From the NCBI GenBank assembly GCA_017484005.1, contig JAFUTY010000019.1, positions 51,656 through 115,655 of the forward strand: a stretch of 64,000 nucleotides of DNA, read 5' to 3'. A program made the translations under genes and the position numbers. The notes beneath the pieces were generated by a model. It saw nothing but the letters and a program-made list of their open reading frames with translations, made no database searches and had not been told where the DNA came from. This document shows, in pieces, positions 27,466 to 36,883 of this stretch (the first letter of the stretch is position 1; each line of letters starts with the position of its first letter). Origin of the DNA: Selenomonadaceae bacterium. Lineage in GTDB: Bacteria > Bacillota > Negativicutes > Selenomonadales > Selenomonadaceae.

Positions 27466-27932
27466 ATAATATGGTAGTGATTCATCAAGTTTTGCATCTG
27501 ATTTTGGTTGATTTGGCGGGGGGGGGGGGCATTTTTAGGTTCTCTCAAATTTCGAGGTTCAATCAATCTTGACGCCATCCGTTGTGGTGTCATTTTTGAT
27601 AGAGTCTTGAGTTCATCTTCGAAGTTGTAATCAGGATTCAGTCGCCCATACTCGCGAATGTTCCATTGCAGTTTTCCAGTCAATTCTTTGAGTGACAAAA
27701 ATTTGTTTGGAGCAATTGGAATCAAAATTTCATCTTTGATTTCGTTTAACTCCTGCCGCAGTTGTTCAAGACGTTCCATCTTTTCATTGTCTGGAATCGC
27801 GAGCGCATCTTTAATTTCAGCATCCGGATTTCGATTTGGATCATATTTAGATATCTCGCGAATATTCCATCGAATTTTTTGATTCAGCTGTTCGATGTTC
27901 AATTTTCCAGAATCTTTTTCAGACTTAGCCAA
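27453..27932 (-). CDS. N-terminal repeat domain of the phase-variable glycosyltransferase (5' part, frame OFF)
   Basis: 159 residues from a TTG with GGAG 11 bases upstream. Two degenerate copies of a ~60-residue repeat are visible: LNQKIRWNIREISKYDPNRN and LTGKLQWNIREYGRLNPDYN, each followed by an acidic helix. I do not recognise the repeat; it may be a protein- or membrane-docking module. The reading frame passes through 12 C on the coding strand (NAPPPRQ) and ends at a TGA overlapping the start of the downstream frame. With 13 C it would read through ...PNQPKSDAKLDESLPYYLRG into the 1247-residue HAD/glycosyltransferase frame. The combined length at 13 C is exactly divisible by three (4212 bases). 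Confidence 0.8.
   Translation of the reverse strand: MAKSEKDSGKLNIEQLNQKIRWNIREISKYDPNRNPDAEIKDALAIPDNEKMERLEQLRQELNEIKDEILIPIAPNKFLSLKELTGKLQWNIREYGRLNPDYNFEDELKTLSKMTPQRMASRLIEPRNLREPKNAPPPRQINQNQMQNLMNHYHIICAA
27518..27529 (-). repeat. Poly-C tract (12 C on coding strand), phase-variation site, OFF
   Basis: Twelve G on the plus strand. Coding strand AAAAATG-C12-GCCAAATC. A count of 1 modulo 3 (10 or 13) fuses the 27453-27932 and 23722-27465 frames. Confidence 0.9.
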
Positions 27933-27999
27933 AAATTCACACTCTCCTTTGATTTAAAATATTTGCGACTTGCGTCAGTGGATTTTAGATCTACCGAAC

Positions 28000-28033
28000 A
28001 AAAAAAGATCCGCGAGCATTTTACTCACGGATC
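28000..28033 (-). terminator. Intrinsic terminator at the end of the rsmA operon
   Basis: Minus strand: ten-pair stem (28024-28033 with 28007-28016, one G-U pair) followed by seven T (28000-28006), 15 bases after the rsmA stop codon. Confidence 0.85.
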
Positions 28034-28048
28034 TGCATGAAATCAATT
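28008..28048. repeat. Terminator-containing direct repeat, copy 2
   Basis: Partner of 23610-23650 (27 of 27 identical, then 11 of 14). This copy begins at the last base of rsmA, so it is probably the ancestral one. Confidence 0.8.
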
Positions 28049-28902
28049 TAAAAAGCGTTTGAGATCTTGGCGAATTCATCGAGACTGAATGTTTCACCGC
28101 GCCGAGTTGGATCGATTCCAATTTCGGCGAAATTTTTTTCGGCTGAAACTCTATCAAATCCTGCGGCGATCAATGAATTCAAAATCGTCTTACGTCGTTG
28201 AGAAAATGATGCTCGAACGATTTGAAAAAATTTCTGCTCACTCAAAATTTCAACTGGAGGAGATTTTCGAACATCGCAAACGACAACTCGCGAATCAACT
28301 TCCGGCGGAGGTAAAAATGATCCCGGCGGGACTTCCAAAACGATTCGAGGTTCAGTGAAAAATTGAACTGCCACTGATAACGCGCCATAAATTTTTGGAT
28401 TTTTTGGATTCGGAATTGCAATCATTCGCTCGGCAACTTCACGCTGAACCATCGCGACGATTTTTGTGATTGGAAGTTTTTGCTCGAGAAGTGCTAGAAG
28501 TATCGGCGTCGTGATGTAATATGGCAAATTCGAAATGACTTTGAAACTCTGATTCTGCATGATTTCTCGCAAATCGAGTTTCAAAACATCGCCATGAATC
28601 AATCGAAAATTTTCATAACCGTTCAAAGTTTCATCGAGCACAGGGATCAATTTTTTATCAATTTCAATCGCTGTAACACTTCCGCCCGATTCTAAAAGTC
28701 CCTGCGTTAGAGTTCCAATTCCTGCGCCAATTTCGAGGATCGATTCGCCAGGTTCGATCTCTGAAATTCGAGCGATTTCATCGACAATCTCGGGATCGAT
28801 CAAAAAATTCTGTCCGAGCTTATGACTTGCATGAAGTTTGAATCGCCGGAGAATTCGTCGAGTGACTTCTGGTCGCGCGATTATCGGATGGATTTCAGAC
28901 AT
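28048..28902 (-). CDS. rsmA: 16S rRNA dimethyladenosine transferase (KsgA/RsmA)
   Basis: Dimethylates two adjacent adenines in the 3' hairpin of 16S rRNA with SAM. 284 residues. HKLGQNFLIDPEIVDEIARI at about 27, the SAM loop ILEIGAGIGTLTQGLLESG, TAIEIDKKL, and the catalytic NLPYYITTPILLALLEQ are all present. C-terminal FSQRRKTILNSL is typical. Overlaps rnmV upstream by 22 bases, the usual Firmicute rnmV-rsmA pairing. Last gene before the terminator. Confidence 0.97.
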   Translation of the reverse strand: MSEIHPIIARPEVTRRILRRFKLHASHKLGQNFLIDPEIVDEIARISEIEPGESILEIGAGIGTLTQGLLESGGSVTAIEIDKKLIPVLDETLNGYENFRLIHGDVLKLDLREIMQNQSFKVISNLPYYITTPILLALLEQKLPITKIVAMVQREVAERMIAIPNPKNPKIYGALSVAVQFFTEPRIVLEVPPGSFLPPPEVDSRVVVCDVRKSPPVEILSEQKFFQIVRASFSQRRKTILNSLIAAGFDRVSAEKNFAEIGIDPTRRGETFSLDEFAKISNAF

Positions 28903-29414
28903 TCTTCGAATTCACTCCTCGTCACGCCGTAATTATTGAGTCGATGCAGAAAAGTTTTAGCCGTTGCAAATCCAATTCCGAGAATTTTTCCGACCTTCGC
29001 TCGATTCTCAGATGCATTTTCTGAACCATTTAAATCGTTCAAAATCAAATCGTTCATCGTGAAAATCTTTTCTGGATTGATCGTGACAGTTTTGACTTTG
29101 CTCAATGCCTCGCGAATCGATTCAGGACTTGCATTTTCAATCCCGATATCGTCTGCAGTCGATGCCTCTTCGCGCGGGATGAATGCATGCTTTGCCTCTG
29201 GAAATCTTTTGGTCAAGAATCGACGAATCCTCTCGCCCGCTGAATCTGGATCGGTGAAAATTATAATTCCACGTTTTCGATAAGCTGTCTCGATTTGCTC
29301 GAGCAGTCGAGGATTCAGCGAAAATCCTCCAGTTATCAAGCAGTCTACATCGAGTGCTCGATGAATCGCCGCGACATCCATTTTCCCTTCGACTACCAAA
29401 ACTTCCTTGATCAT
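28881..29414 (-). CDS. rnmV: Ribonuclease M5 (5S rRNA maturation)
   Basis: TOPRIM nuclease that trims 5S rRNA precursors. 177 residues beginning MIKEVLVVEGKMDVAAIHRA (the catalytic Glu of the TOPRIM fold) with IIIFTDPDSAGERIRR around residue 50 providing the DxD. The C-terminal domain (LNGSENASENRAKVGKIL) is normal for the family. Starts within the tmk stop codon (ATGA overlap) and overlaps rsmA. Confidence 0.95.
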   Translation of the reverse strand: MIKEVLVVEGKMDVAAIHRALDVDCLITGGFSLNPRLLEQIETAYRKRGIIIFTDPDSAGERIRRFLTKRFPEAKHAFIPREEASTADDIGIENASPESIREALSKVKTVTINPEKIFTMNDLILNDLNGSENASENRAKVGKILGIGFATAKTFLHRLNNYGVTRSEFEECLKSIR

Positions 29415-30094
29415 CTGCGCCCCCGCTCAATCATTGAAATCTCAATCGTTGAAAAAATTTCATCCTGAATCTCCCACGTCGTCCGCAATTCATCGCGATT
29501 CATGCAGCGAATGATCCTCCATGAAAATTTTTTGGCGAGCTCAAGTCCCATCGCATGACATTTTTGCAGATATCCAAAATCTTTTTCATGAATATCAGAT
29601 CCACCGCCGCGCTGCTGAATCAACTTCCGAGAGACTTCCGGATTCATATCGAGATAGAAAACGAGATCTGGACGTGGCAATTTGAATTTTTCATGCTCGA
29701 GATCATCAAGCCAATCGAGAAATCTCTCACGTTCACTTGGATCTTCGATTTTTACTGCCTGATGAATCATGTTTGACGTGACGTATCGATCTGCAATGAT
29801 TGTCGTTCCGGATAAAAAATCTTTTTTAAGCTGAGTTTGAAATGTTGCGAATCGATCTGCAGCGTAGAAAGTCGCGGCAGCATATGGATTCACATCGTTC
29901 GGATTATCTCCCAATTCGCCGCCGAGATACATTTTGACAAGCGCGCTCGAGGGCGAATCATAATTTGGAAACGAGATTTTTTTGACGTTGACAATCTTTC
30001 CCTTCGACAGACGATCGAAAAGCAATTGAGATTGAGTCGCTTTGCCACTTCCATCGCTTCCCTCGAATGCAATCAATCGCGGAAATTTTTTCAT
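29411..30094 (-). CDS. tmk: Thymidylate kinase
   Basis: Phosphorylates dTMP to dTDP. The ATG at 30094 has AGGAGG seven bases upstream; longer readings run into the upstream gene. P-loop AFEGSDGSGKATQSQLLF near residues 8-25 (Ala replaces the usual first Thr of GKTTQ), FYAADRFATFQTQ near 80 and the DRY motif in IIADRYVTSNMIHQAVKI. 227 residues. It belongs to the slightly divergent Tmk branch frequent in Firmicutes. Follows the secreted-protein gene by 11 bases and overlaps rnmV by 4. Confidence 0.93.
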   Translation of the reverse strand: MKKFPRLIAFEGSDGSGKATQSQLLFDRLSKGKIVNVKKISFPNYDSPSSALVKMYLGGELGDNPNDVNPYAAATFYAADRFATFQTQLKKDFLSGTTIIADRYVTSNMIHQAVKIEDPSERERFLDWLDDLEHEKFKLPRPDLVFYLDMNPEVSRKLIQQRGGGSDIHEKDFGYLQKCHAMGLELAKKFSWRIIRCMNRDELRTTWEIQDEIFSTIEISMIERGRR

Positions 30095-30105
30095 GGAATC
30101 ACCTC

Positions 30106-30612
30106 CTAATTTTTCGTCGCGACAATCGATGTGCAAAATCCATTCGAGACGAGAATGATTCTTCGATTCAGACTCTCGCACCAGAGATCTCTCACGACAG
30201 ATTTTTTATTGGCAAGCTCGACGAATTCTGAAGTTGAAAGTCCGAGATTTTTCAAAATGATCGCTAACGCCGCATCAACCATGCTCGCGTTGTCAGATTC
30301 AATCGATCTTCGCAACGTTATCGATTGAATCGAGCCGCTGTTATCAACGAGGAAAATCAAAAATCCATCGCTGAAATTTGATCTCCACGCGCAAAGATTT
30401 TCATCATGCAAATCGAATTCTGGATCATGTTCAGGATTTTCAAAATTGATCGGGATCGAATTTTGCATCGATTGAGTGAATTGTCCCGATTGAATCTCGA
30501 TGAAAAAATCTTGAAATCTCAAATCTGAAACTCGAATTGACTCGAGATTTTTAGCTTGAGTTGTCGTTGATAAAGCGATCAGAAAAATGAATATTGTTAG
30601 GAATTTTTTCAT
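30106..30612 (-). CDS. Small secreted protein of unknown function (paralogue of 30719-31276)
   Basis: 168 residues from the ATG at 30612, which has GGAGG nine bases upstream. Signal peptide MKKFLTIFIFLIALSTTTQA, probable cleavage after TQA. The mature part shares its layout with the next gene upstream: RVSDLRFQDFFIEIQSG matches [16 protein letters not shown]. Both then have a conserved Cys-Trp or Trp-Cys pair, IxFLVDxxxxxxSI, and a C-terminal LWCESLNRRIILVS / [13 protein letters not shown] segment. No known domain recognised. The two conserved cysteines could form a disulfide after export. Confidence 0.75.
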   Translation of the reverse strand: MKKFLTIFIFLIALSTTTQAKNLESIRVSDLRFQDFFIEIQSGQFTQSMQNSIPINFENPEHDPEFDLHDENLCAWRSNFSDGFLIFLVDNSGSIQSITLRRSIESDNASMVDAALAIILKNLGLSTSEFVELANKKSVVRDLWCESLNRRIILVSNGFCTSIVATKN

Positions 30613-30649
30613 GAACTTGAGCCTCCGAACTTCCAAAAATCTGACTGCA

Positions 30650-30679
30650 ATTATACACAAAAAAAATCCTCCTCGGAAA
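30650..30679 (-). promoter_or_regulatory. Candidate promoter for the 30106-30612 gene and tmk-rnmV-rsmA
   Basis: Minus strand perfect TATAAT (30650-30655) with TTTCCG at 30674-30679 as a poor -35 box (18-base spacer). The -35 lies inside the loop/stem of the preceding terminator. It would allow tmk-rnmV-rsmA expression after the pyrimidine operon stops. Confidence 0.45.
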
Positions 30680-30698
30680 TTTTTCCAGAAGAGGATTT
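30658..30698 (-). terminator. Intrinsic terminator after the 30719-31276 gene
   Basis: Minus strand eight-pair stem (30691-30698 with 30664-30671) followed by a run of T (30658-30666 region). Ends the GT8-carB-pyrK-pyrD-secreted protein transcript. Confidence 0.8.
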
Positions 30699-30718
30699 CG
30701 AATTACAAAAACCATGGA

Positions 30719-31276
30719 CTACTTTTTCAGGATCTGTAGAAGTTTTTTCAATTTCTCGTCTCGGCTTGCAATTATCATTTTGGAATTCTCTTGTTCAGAG
30801 AGGAGAATTGCGCGATTGCTATTTTTACACCAAACTGCTTTATTAGATTCTTTCTGAGCAATCAAAAATTCTATCTCGGATTGATTAAGTTCTAGGCATT
30901 CCAAGACAATCATAGTAGATGTGAAAATAACTTCTCTATCGGTTTCAGGATTAGGCTTTATCGAGATTGAGGTGACTCTGTTTTTATCGTCAACCAAGAA
31001 TCCAATCATCCCTAGTAGATCTTCTTTATGATCTGTTGTTCCAAATCCACAAACCCATGGAGTGAGTCCATTTTGAAGTGGTTTTGAAGAAATACAATCG
31101 GTGAAGAAAATTGGAACGATAGGATACATGCTCCGTGTCGATTTTCCATGCTGAATTTTTTTGAATAGCGATTGGAATTTGAGATCTGAAATATAAACTG
31201 TATCTTCTTCTGCGGATGCAGTTTGAAAAATTCCAAGCATCAGAATCAAAGTCAAAATCGAGACTAACTTTTTCAT
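30719..31276 (-). CDS. Small secreted protein of unknown function (paralogue of 30106-30612)
   Basis: 185 residues with a signal peptide [18 protein letters not shown], cleavage probably after ASA. The start overlaps the pyrD stop by 4 bases, so it is in the pyrimidine operon. It contains [43 protein letters not shown] and [13 protein letters not shown], each with a counterpart in the downstream paralogue. It has an extra C-terminal charged helix ([15 protein letters not shown]). Not recognised as any named family. Confidence 0.78.
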   Translation of the reverse strand: MKKLVSILTLILMLGIFQTASAEEDTVYISDLKFQSLFKKIQHGKSTRSMYPIVPIFFTDCISSKPLQNGLTPWVCGFGTTDHKEDLLGMIGFLVDDKNRVTSISIKPNPETDREVIFTSTMIVLECLELNQSEIEFLIAQKESNKAVWCKNSNRAILLSEQENSKMIIASRDEKLKKLLQILKK

Positions 31277-32196
31277 TGATGAGCTCCTCCAATTAAACTT
31301 TCGAGAGAATCGAGATTTTGATCTTGCAAATATTTTTCCAAATCATCGATAATTTTCATCGTGACAGCTGGATCTGAAAAATTTGCAGTTCCAATCGCGA
31401 CAGCTTTAGCTCCAGCCAAGAAAAATTCGATCGCATCCTGCCATGAATAAATTCCGCCCATCCCAATGATTGGAATTTTCACGGCTTGATAAACTTGATA
31501 AATCATTCGAATCGCGACAGGTTTCACAGCTCGACCAGAAAGTCCTCCAGTCAGATTTCCAAGAATCGGCTTTCGAGTTCGAATATCAATCGCCATGCCG
31601 AGCAGAGTGTTAATCATCGAAATCGCATCAGCTCCAGAATTTTCAACAGCGCGAGCAATTTCGACGATATCAGTGACATTTGGCGAGAGTTTGACAATGA
31701 CCGGCTTGCATGTATTTTTTTTGACAGATTCAGTGACTCTCGCGGCGGCTTGAGGATCAGTTCCAAAAATGATTCCACCGTCTTTGACATTGGGGCATGA
31801 AATATTGACTTCGATACCTGCAACGCCATCGACATCGAGCATTCGAGCGAGCGTTCCAAAATCCTCGTACGATCCGCCGGAGATGTTCACTATTATATTG
31901 GAAGAAAAATTTTTGATCCGCGGCAAAATATCACTCAAGAATTTTTCGACGCCAGGATTTTCCAAACCGATCGAATTCAACATTCCCGACGGAGTTTCAG
32001 CGAGTCGAATTCCATCATTGCCACGACGAGGTTTGAGAGTTGTACCTTTCACCATGATTCCGCCGAGTCTTGAAAGATCGACAAAATCTTTGAACTCCTC
32101 ACCAAATCCAAATGTTCCAGACGCCGCGAGGATTGGAGTTTTCATTTTGATTCCGCAGATTTCTGTCGCGAGATCAATTCTCGAAGAATCATTCAT
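31273..32196 (-). CDS. pyrD: Dihydroorotate dehydrogenase, class 1B catalytic subunit
   Basis: Oxidises dihydroorotate to orotate, passing electrons to PyrK and NAD+. The ATG at 32196 ([20 protein letters not shown]) has GAGGAGG upstream and lies within the last codons of pyrK (8-base overlap). FMN-barrel motifs: [27 protein letters not shown], and [18 protein letters not shown] with the catalytic Cys characteristic of class 1. [17 protein letters not shown] and [14 protein letters not shown] follow. 307 residues, normal length. Confidence 0.96.
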   Translation of the reverse strand: MNDSSRIDLATEICGIKMKTPILAASGTFGFGEEFKDFVDLSRLGGIMVKGTTLKPRRGNDGIRLAETPSGMLNSIGLENPGVEKFLSDILPRIKNFSSNIIVNISGGSYEDFGTLARMLDVDGVAGIEVNISCPNVKDGGIIFGTDPQAAARVTESVKKNTCKPVIVKLSPNVTDIVEIARAVENSGADAISMINTLLGMAIDIRTRKPILGNLTGGLSGRAVKPVAIRMIYQVYQAVKIPIIGMGGIYSWQDAIEFFLAGAKAVAIGTANFSDPAVTMKIIDDLEKYLQDQNLDSLESLIGGAHQ

Positions 32197-32914
32197 CGAA
32201 AAAAACCTCCTCGCTATTGAAAACTGGACCATCTTTGCAAACTTTTCGACGCCCATGAATCGTATCAATCGAGCAGCCAAGACATGCACCGACTCCGCAT
32301 GCCATTCGTTTTTCCATCGAAACTTGACATGGAATTTTGAGATTCTTGGCAACTCTCGCAACGCCTCGCATCATGATTTCCGGCGCGCATGTGCAAATCA
32401 GATCTGGAGATTCATCTCGCGCAAATTTTTCCAATTCATCGAATGGAAATCGATCACTCACGAATCCAGTGAATTCGCCGTTGAAAAGATCTTTCCAAAA
32501 CAAATCGTCTTGAGTTCTTCCGCCCGCAAAAACATGAATCTTTTTATTGACAGCTTTTCTGGACAAAAAAAGAAGAGGCGCAAGTCCCACGCCTCCACCA
32601 ACTAGAAAAATTTTCTCGGCAGAATCGAAATTGAATCCATTGCCAAGCGGCTTGAGGAGATCGATCTCCTCACCGCTTTTTTTATTTGTGAGAAATTTTG
32701 TGCCGCGTCCAACAACTCGATAAAAAATCTCGACTCGATTCTCATCTATTCCAGCGATTCCAAATGGACGTCTCAATGTGAAAATCTCCGGATCGATTTG
32801 CAGCTGAACGAATTGCCCAGGTTTTGAATTTTGGAACGAATCACTTTCGACAACAAGACGATAGATATCGCGTGAAATTTTTTCATTGATCAGAATCAAA
32901 TCACGCAAGATCAT
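32189..32914 (-). CDS. pyrK: Dihydroorotate dehydrogenase electron transfer subunit
   Basis: FAD/[2Fe-2S] partner of PyrD. Start at the ATG at 32914, five bases after GGAGG, inside the end of carB. FAD-binding RRPFGIAGI near residue 48, NAD-binding [14 protein letters not shown] near 103, and the C-terminal iron-sulfur cysteine cluster [13 protein letters not shown]...KVCKDGPVF. About 241 residues. Coupled by overlap to both neighbours, a normal carB-pyrK-pyrD order. Confidence 0.95.
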   Translation of the reverse strand: MILRDLILINEKISRDIYRLVVESDSFQNSKPGQFVQLQIDPEIFTLRRPFGIAGIDENRVEIFYRVVGRGTKFLTNKKSGEEIDLLKPLGNGFNFDSAEKIFLVGGGVGLAPLLFLSRKAVNKKIHVFAGGRTQDDLFWKDLFNGEFTGFVSDRFPFDELEKFARDESPDLICTCAPEIMMRGVARVAKNLKIPCQVSMEKRMACGVGACLGCSIDTIHGRRKVCKDGPVFNSEEVFFDE

Positions 32915-35900
32915 CACCGCCTCCAACATAATCCTGAATCGCGAGCGAATATACCAATCGACGCGTCCGCATGAAAGTCAACACTCGAAGAACTTGCCAT
33001 GCAGTATCGAGGCTCGTCATGCATGCGATTCCATGTTCAACAGTCGCGCGGCGAATCTTGAATCCATCCTTCGCGATATGTTTGCCAGGTGTCATCGTGT
33101 TGATAACCATATGAATTTGTCCGTGCTGAATCATCTGAATGATATCGGAAGATCGCTGATGAACTTTACCGACGACTTGAACATCGATGCCGACAGATTT
33201 CAGAGCGACAGCAGTTCCTTCCGTCGCAACGATTGTGAATCCAAGTTCCGCGAAAGCCTGTCCGAGTTGTTTGACTTCCTCTTTATCTTTATCTGCAACG
33301 GTGAATAGAATTGTGCCTTCCGTCGGGATATTCATTCCTGCACCGACAATCGCTTTATACAATGCTCGCGCAAAGTGATAATCGATTCCCATGACTTCGC
33401 CCGTCGATTTCATCTCTGGACCTAGCGATATATCAACATCTTCCATTTTTGCGAATGAAAATACTGGAGCTTTCACAGCGGTATAAGGCTTGGCTTCAAT
33501 CATTCCGCTGATATAACCTAATTCCTTGAGAGTTTTTCCCATCGCGATTTGAGTTGCAACGTTGACCATCGGAACGGAAGTGACTTTGCTCAAGAATGGA
33601 ACGGTGCGGCTGGATCTCGGATTGACTTCGAGGACAAATGTTTCGCCATCGACGATAACATATTGAACGTTCAAGAGTCCTTTGACATGCAGCGCAATTC
33701 CGAGCCGCTTTGTGTAATCAGTGATTGTGTACAAAACTCGAGCGGAAAGTGTTGTCGGTGGATAAACTGCAATTGAATCGCCGGAATGAACTCCAGCGCG
33801 CTCGACATGTTCCATGATTCCTGGAATTGTCACATCGATTCCATCGCTCATTGCATCGACTTCAACTTCCGTGCCCATCATATATCTATCGACAAGCACC
33901 GGATGATCTGGTGTGACTTTGACGGCTCGCTTGATGTAATCCTCCAGCTCGATTTCGTTGTAAACGATCTCCATCGCTCGCCCGCCGAGAACATATGACG
34001 GTCTAACCATGACTGGATAACCGATCTTTTTTGCACCAGCGAGAGCTTCTTCGAGATTTGTGACCGAGATTCCTTCCGGTCGAGGAATTTTGACGGCTGT
34101 TAGAACTTCATCGAATCTCTCACGATCTTCCGCTCGATCGATATCGTCAACGCTCGTCCCGAAAATTTTGACGCCAGCTTTCTCGAGACTCGCGGCAAGA
34201 TTGATAGCCGTCTGTCCACCGAATTGAACGATGACTCCTTCAGGTTTTTCTTTATCAATAATGTTGAGAACATCTTCCGTCGTGAGAGGTTCAAAATAGA
34301 GTCGATCTGAAATATCGAAGTCAGTCGAAACAGTTTCCGGATTGTTGTTGATGATAATCGCTTCGATTCCCATCTGCCGCAACGCCCAAACTGAATGAAC
34401 TGAACAATAATCGAATTCGACTCCCTGCCCGATTCGAATTGGTCCAGATCCCAAGACGACAACTTTTCGCGCGTCAGTGACTTCAACTTCATCCTCCTGC
34501 GCGTTGAAAGTTGAATAATAGTATGGAGTGACAGCTTCGAATTCCGCGGCGCATGTATCAACCATTTTGTAGCAGGGCAGAATCGAATATTTTTTGCGCA
34601 TCGCTCGAACTTCATCGACAGATTTTTTGCTGAGCTCGGCGATTGAAACATCAGCCAATCCAACATCTTTTGCCGGTCGAAGAATTTTGGCATTCAATCC
34701 TTCCGCCTCGAGACGATTTTCGATATCAGCGATTTTTTGAATCTTTTCGATAAACCATGGATCGATTTTGGTGATATCGGAAATTTCTTGAACTGATGCG
34801 ATTTGTCTTCGAAGAGCTTCAGCGATAACGAACAATCTTTCATCGTCAACTCGAGACAATCGGCGAATCACTCGAACGTTATCCCATTCATCCATCTTCG
34901 GCATGTGAAGTCGATGAACTCCAATTTCCAAAGATCGAACTGCTTTCAATAACGCCGCCTCGAATGTTCGATCGATCGACATGACTTCGCCAGTCGCTTT
35001 CATCTGAGTTCCGAGAGTTTTATCAGCGTAGACGAATTTATCGAATGGCCAGCGAGGAAATTTCACGACAACATAATCGAGAGCCGGCTCAAAACATGCT
35101 TTAGTTTGTCCAGTGACAGCGTTATCGATTTCGTCGAGAGTATATCCAACGGCGATTTTTGCCGAGACTTTTGCGATTGGATATCCCGTCGCCTTCGAGG
35201 CCAGTGCAGAAGATCGACTCACGCGAGGATTGACTTCGATAACGTAATATTGATCCGATTTTGGATCGAGCGCGAATTGAGCATTGCATCCGCCTTCAAT
35301 TCCGAGAGCTCGAATGATTCTGAACGCTGCGCTCCGGAGCATTTGATAATCGTGATCCGTCAAAGTTTGTGATGGTGCAACGACAACACTGTCTCCAGTA
35401 TGAACTCCAACCGCGTCAACATTTTCCATGTTGCAGACAGCGATACAGTTATCATTTCCATCGCGCATAACTTCATACTCGATCTCTTTCCAGCCGGCGA
35501 TAGATCGCTCGATTAAAACTTGCCCGATCATCGAGTATTTGATTCCCTTGATAACAATTTCGATCAGATCTTCTTCATTTTCAGCGATTCCGCCGCCAGT
35601 TCCACCGAGAGTATATGCAGGTCTGACGATAACTGGATAACCGATTGAATTTGCAAAATGGATCGCATCGGAAACATCTTCGACAATCATCGATTCCGGA
35701 ATCGGTTCATCGATTTCCTTCATCATCTCTTTGAACTTTTCGCGATCTTCAGCCTGCTCAATCGCAGAAATTGGAGTCCCGAGGAGTTCAACATTGTATT
35801 TCTGGAGAATTCCTTTTTCAGCGAGTTTAACAGCGAGATTCAATCCCGCCTGTCCTCCGAGAGTTGCCAACAATCCATCGGGACGCTCTTTCTCAATGAT

Positions 35901-36128
35901 TCCAGTTAAAAATTCGACAGTCAGCGGCTCGATGTAAACTCTATCCGCGATGTGAGTGTCAGTCATAATCGTTGCAGGATTTGAGTTTGCAAGGACAACA
36001 GTCAATCCCTCTTCCTTGAGAGCGCGGCATGCTTGAGTTCCTGCATAATCGAATTCAGCCGCTTGACCAATGATTATAGGTCCAGAGCCGATCACTAAAA
36101 CTTTGTGGAGATTTTCTTTTTTAGGCAT
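32901..36128 (-). CDS. carB: Carbamoyl-phosphate synthase large subunit
   Basis: 1075 residues, ATG after AGGAGATGTCAT. Two homologous ATP-grasp halves each start with a GSGPI(I/R)IGQ motif (residues ~12 and ~560). ATP-grasp signatures [16 protein letters not shown] and [16 protein letters not shown] are both intact. The C-terminal MGS-like allosteric domain begins about residue 940 ([15 protein letters not shown]). First step of pyrimidine and arginine synthesis. carA is not beside it; two GT8 genes occupy the upstream position where carA usually lies. Confidence 0.97.
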   Translation of the reverse strand: MPKKENLHKVLVIGSGPIIIGQAAEFDYAGTQACRALKEEGLTVVLANSNPATIMTDTHIADRVYIEPLTVEFLTGIIEKERPDGLLATLGGQAGLNLAVKLAEKGILQKYNVELLGTPISAIEQAEDREKFKEMMKEIDEPIPESMIVEDVSDAIHFANSIGYPVIVRPAYTLGGTGGGIAENEEDLIEIVIKGIKYSMIGQVLIERSIAGWKEIEYEVMRDGNDNCIAVCNMENVDAVGVHTGDSVVVAPSQTLTDHDYQMLRSAAFRIIRALGIEGGCNAQFALDPKSDQYYVIEVNPRVSRSSALASKATGYPIAKVSAKIAVGYTLDEIDNAVTGQTKACFEPALDYVVVKFPRWPFDKFVYADKTLGTQMKATGEVMSIDRTFEAALLKAVRSLEIGVHRLHMPKMDEWDNVRVIRRLSRVDDERLFVIAEALRRQIASVQEISDITKIDPWFIEKIQKIADIENRLEAEGLNAKILRPAKDVGLADVSIAELSKKSVDEVRAMRKKYSILPCYKMVDTCAAEFEAVTPYYYSTFNAQEDEVEVTDARKVVVLGSGPIRIGQGVEFDYCSVHSVWALRQMGIEAIIINNNPETVSTDFDISDRLYFEPLTTEDVLNIIDKEKPEGVIVQFGGQTAINLAASLEKAGVKIFGTSVDDIDRAEDRERFDEVLTAVKIPRPEGISVTNLEEALAGAKKIGYPVMVRPSYVLGGRAMEIVYNEIELEDYIKRAVKVTPDHPVLVDRYMMGTEVEVDAMSDGIDVTIPGIMEHVERAGVHSGDSIAVYPPTTLSARVLYTITDYTKRLGIALHVKGLLNVQYVIVDGETFVLEVNPRSSRTVPFLSKVTSVPMVNVATQIAMGKTLKELGYISGMIEAKPYTAVKAPVFSFAKMEDVDISLGPEMKSTGEVMGIDYHFARALYKAIVGAGMNIPTEGTILFTVADKDKEEVKQLGQAFAELGFTIVATEGTAVALKSVGIDVQVVGKVHQRSSDIIQMIQHGQIHMVINTMTPGKHIAKDGFKIRRATVEHGIACMTSLDTAWQVLRVLTFMRTRRLVYSLAIQDYVGGGDDLA

Positions 36129-36148
36129 ATGACATCTCCTCTCGAAAA

Positions 36149-36871
36149 TTAAGGATTTTCAGTTTTGGATTTGATTTCACGCTGAATTGAATTGAGAATT
36201 TCATCTGTGGATTTTTTCAATTGTTCAAACGCATGGATTTTATTGTTGAAAAAATTTCCAAATGATTCCGGAGTGCAAAATGGTGTTTGAATGAAATATG
36301 AAGTGAATTGCTCGTTAAATGGATCTTCCGCGCTGAATTTTGGAGTTTCAATGAATCGATAAATTTTTCCATGCTCAAAATCTTTCGCGATTGGAGTGTT
36401 GAATTTCTCCGGCAATGGTAAAAATCGATCCGCAGAAAATTCATGTCTTCGAATTGCGTTCAAAATTCTAGGAATCAGATCCCCACGCCCCTGCAAACGA
36501 AGTTGATTCAAATTTATCAGAATCAGATTAACGTCAAATTTTTTATCAGAACTCACCGCGGCGACGAGATTTTTATAGAGTTCCAAATTCCAAAGATCGC
36601 TGATATCGAGATTCACGAGCATTTTTGAATCTAAGTAAATGATCTTTGGAATATCGGGCGGAAATTTATCGAGCTGATTTGGATCATAAAACGCGATTTG
36701 CTGTCTAAATTGACGAATTAAATCGATGAATTTGATTCGATCTTCCGCAGTCAATTTTGAATCGTGTAGCAGATGAATCATTATATCCGCGCAAGTATTT
36801 TTGAGGAGCGATTGAATCGATGTTCCAACGAGCTCGCAATTGTCACTCACAGAATAACAAATATGAATCAA
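36149..36871 (-). CDS. Degenerate, shortened GT8 paralogue
   Basis: 240 residues from the TTG at 36871 (GGGGG eight bases upstream). The N-terminal [22 protein letters not shown] and [14 protein letters not shown] match the array enzymes. The DxD motif has changed to [19 protein letters not shown] (D-S-K), a substitution expected to abolish metal and nucleotide-sugar binding. About 50 residues before the DxD and most of the acceptor region are missing, and the C-terminal tail domain is absent. Where the paralogues have their tract, this one has GGGGCGTGGGG (36482-36492 on the plus strand as CCCC-ACG-CCCC), possibly an interrupted old tract. The frame is open and codon use is normal, so it may be a pseudoenzyme or a slowly decaying copy. 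Confidence 0.75.
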   Translation of the reverse strand: MIHICYSVSDNCELVGTSIQSLLKNTCADIMIHLLHDSKLTAEDRIKFIDLIRQFRQQIAFYDPNQLDKFPPDIPKIIYLDSKMLVNLDISDLWNLELYKNLVAAVSSDKKFDVNLILINLNQLRLQGRGDLIPRILNAIRRHEFSADRFLPLPEKFNTPIAKDFEHGKIYRFIETPKFSAEDPFNEQFTSYFIQTPFCTPESFGNFFNNKIHAFEQLKKSTDEILNSIQREIKSKTENP

Positions 36872-36883
36872 GCGCAAATCCCC

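Noticed and set aside
16811..27529. Poly-G/C runs as pure sequencing artefacts
   Set aside because: Lengths may be miscounted by one, but four long G/C runs all inside glycosyltransferase genes, three at the same codon site, cannot be chance errors. Exact ON/OFF calls remain uncertain.
19283..28048. Insertion sequence or integron-like cassette array behind the tandem GT8 genes
   Set aside because: No transposase, integrase, inverted repeats or attC-like sites were found; spacing and mosaic identity fit duplication and recombination better.
34100..34693. 197-codon open frame within carB
   Set aside because: Lies wholly inside carB on the same strand in another frame; Ser/Arg-rich translation typical of shadow frames here.
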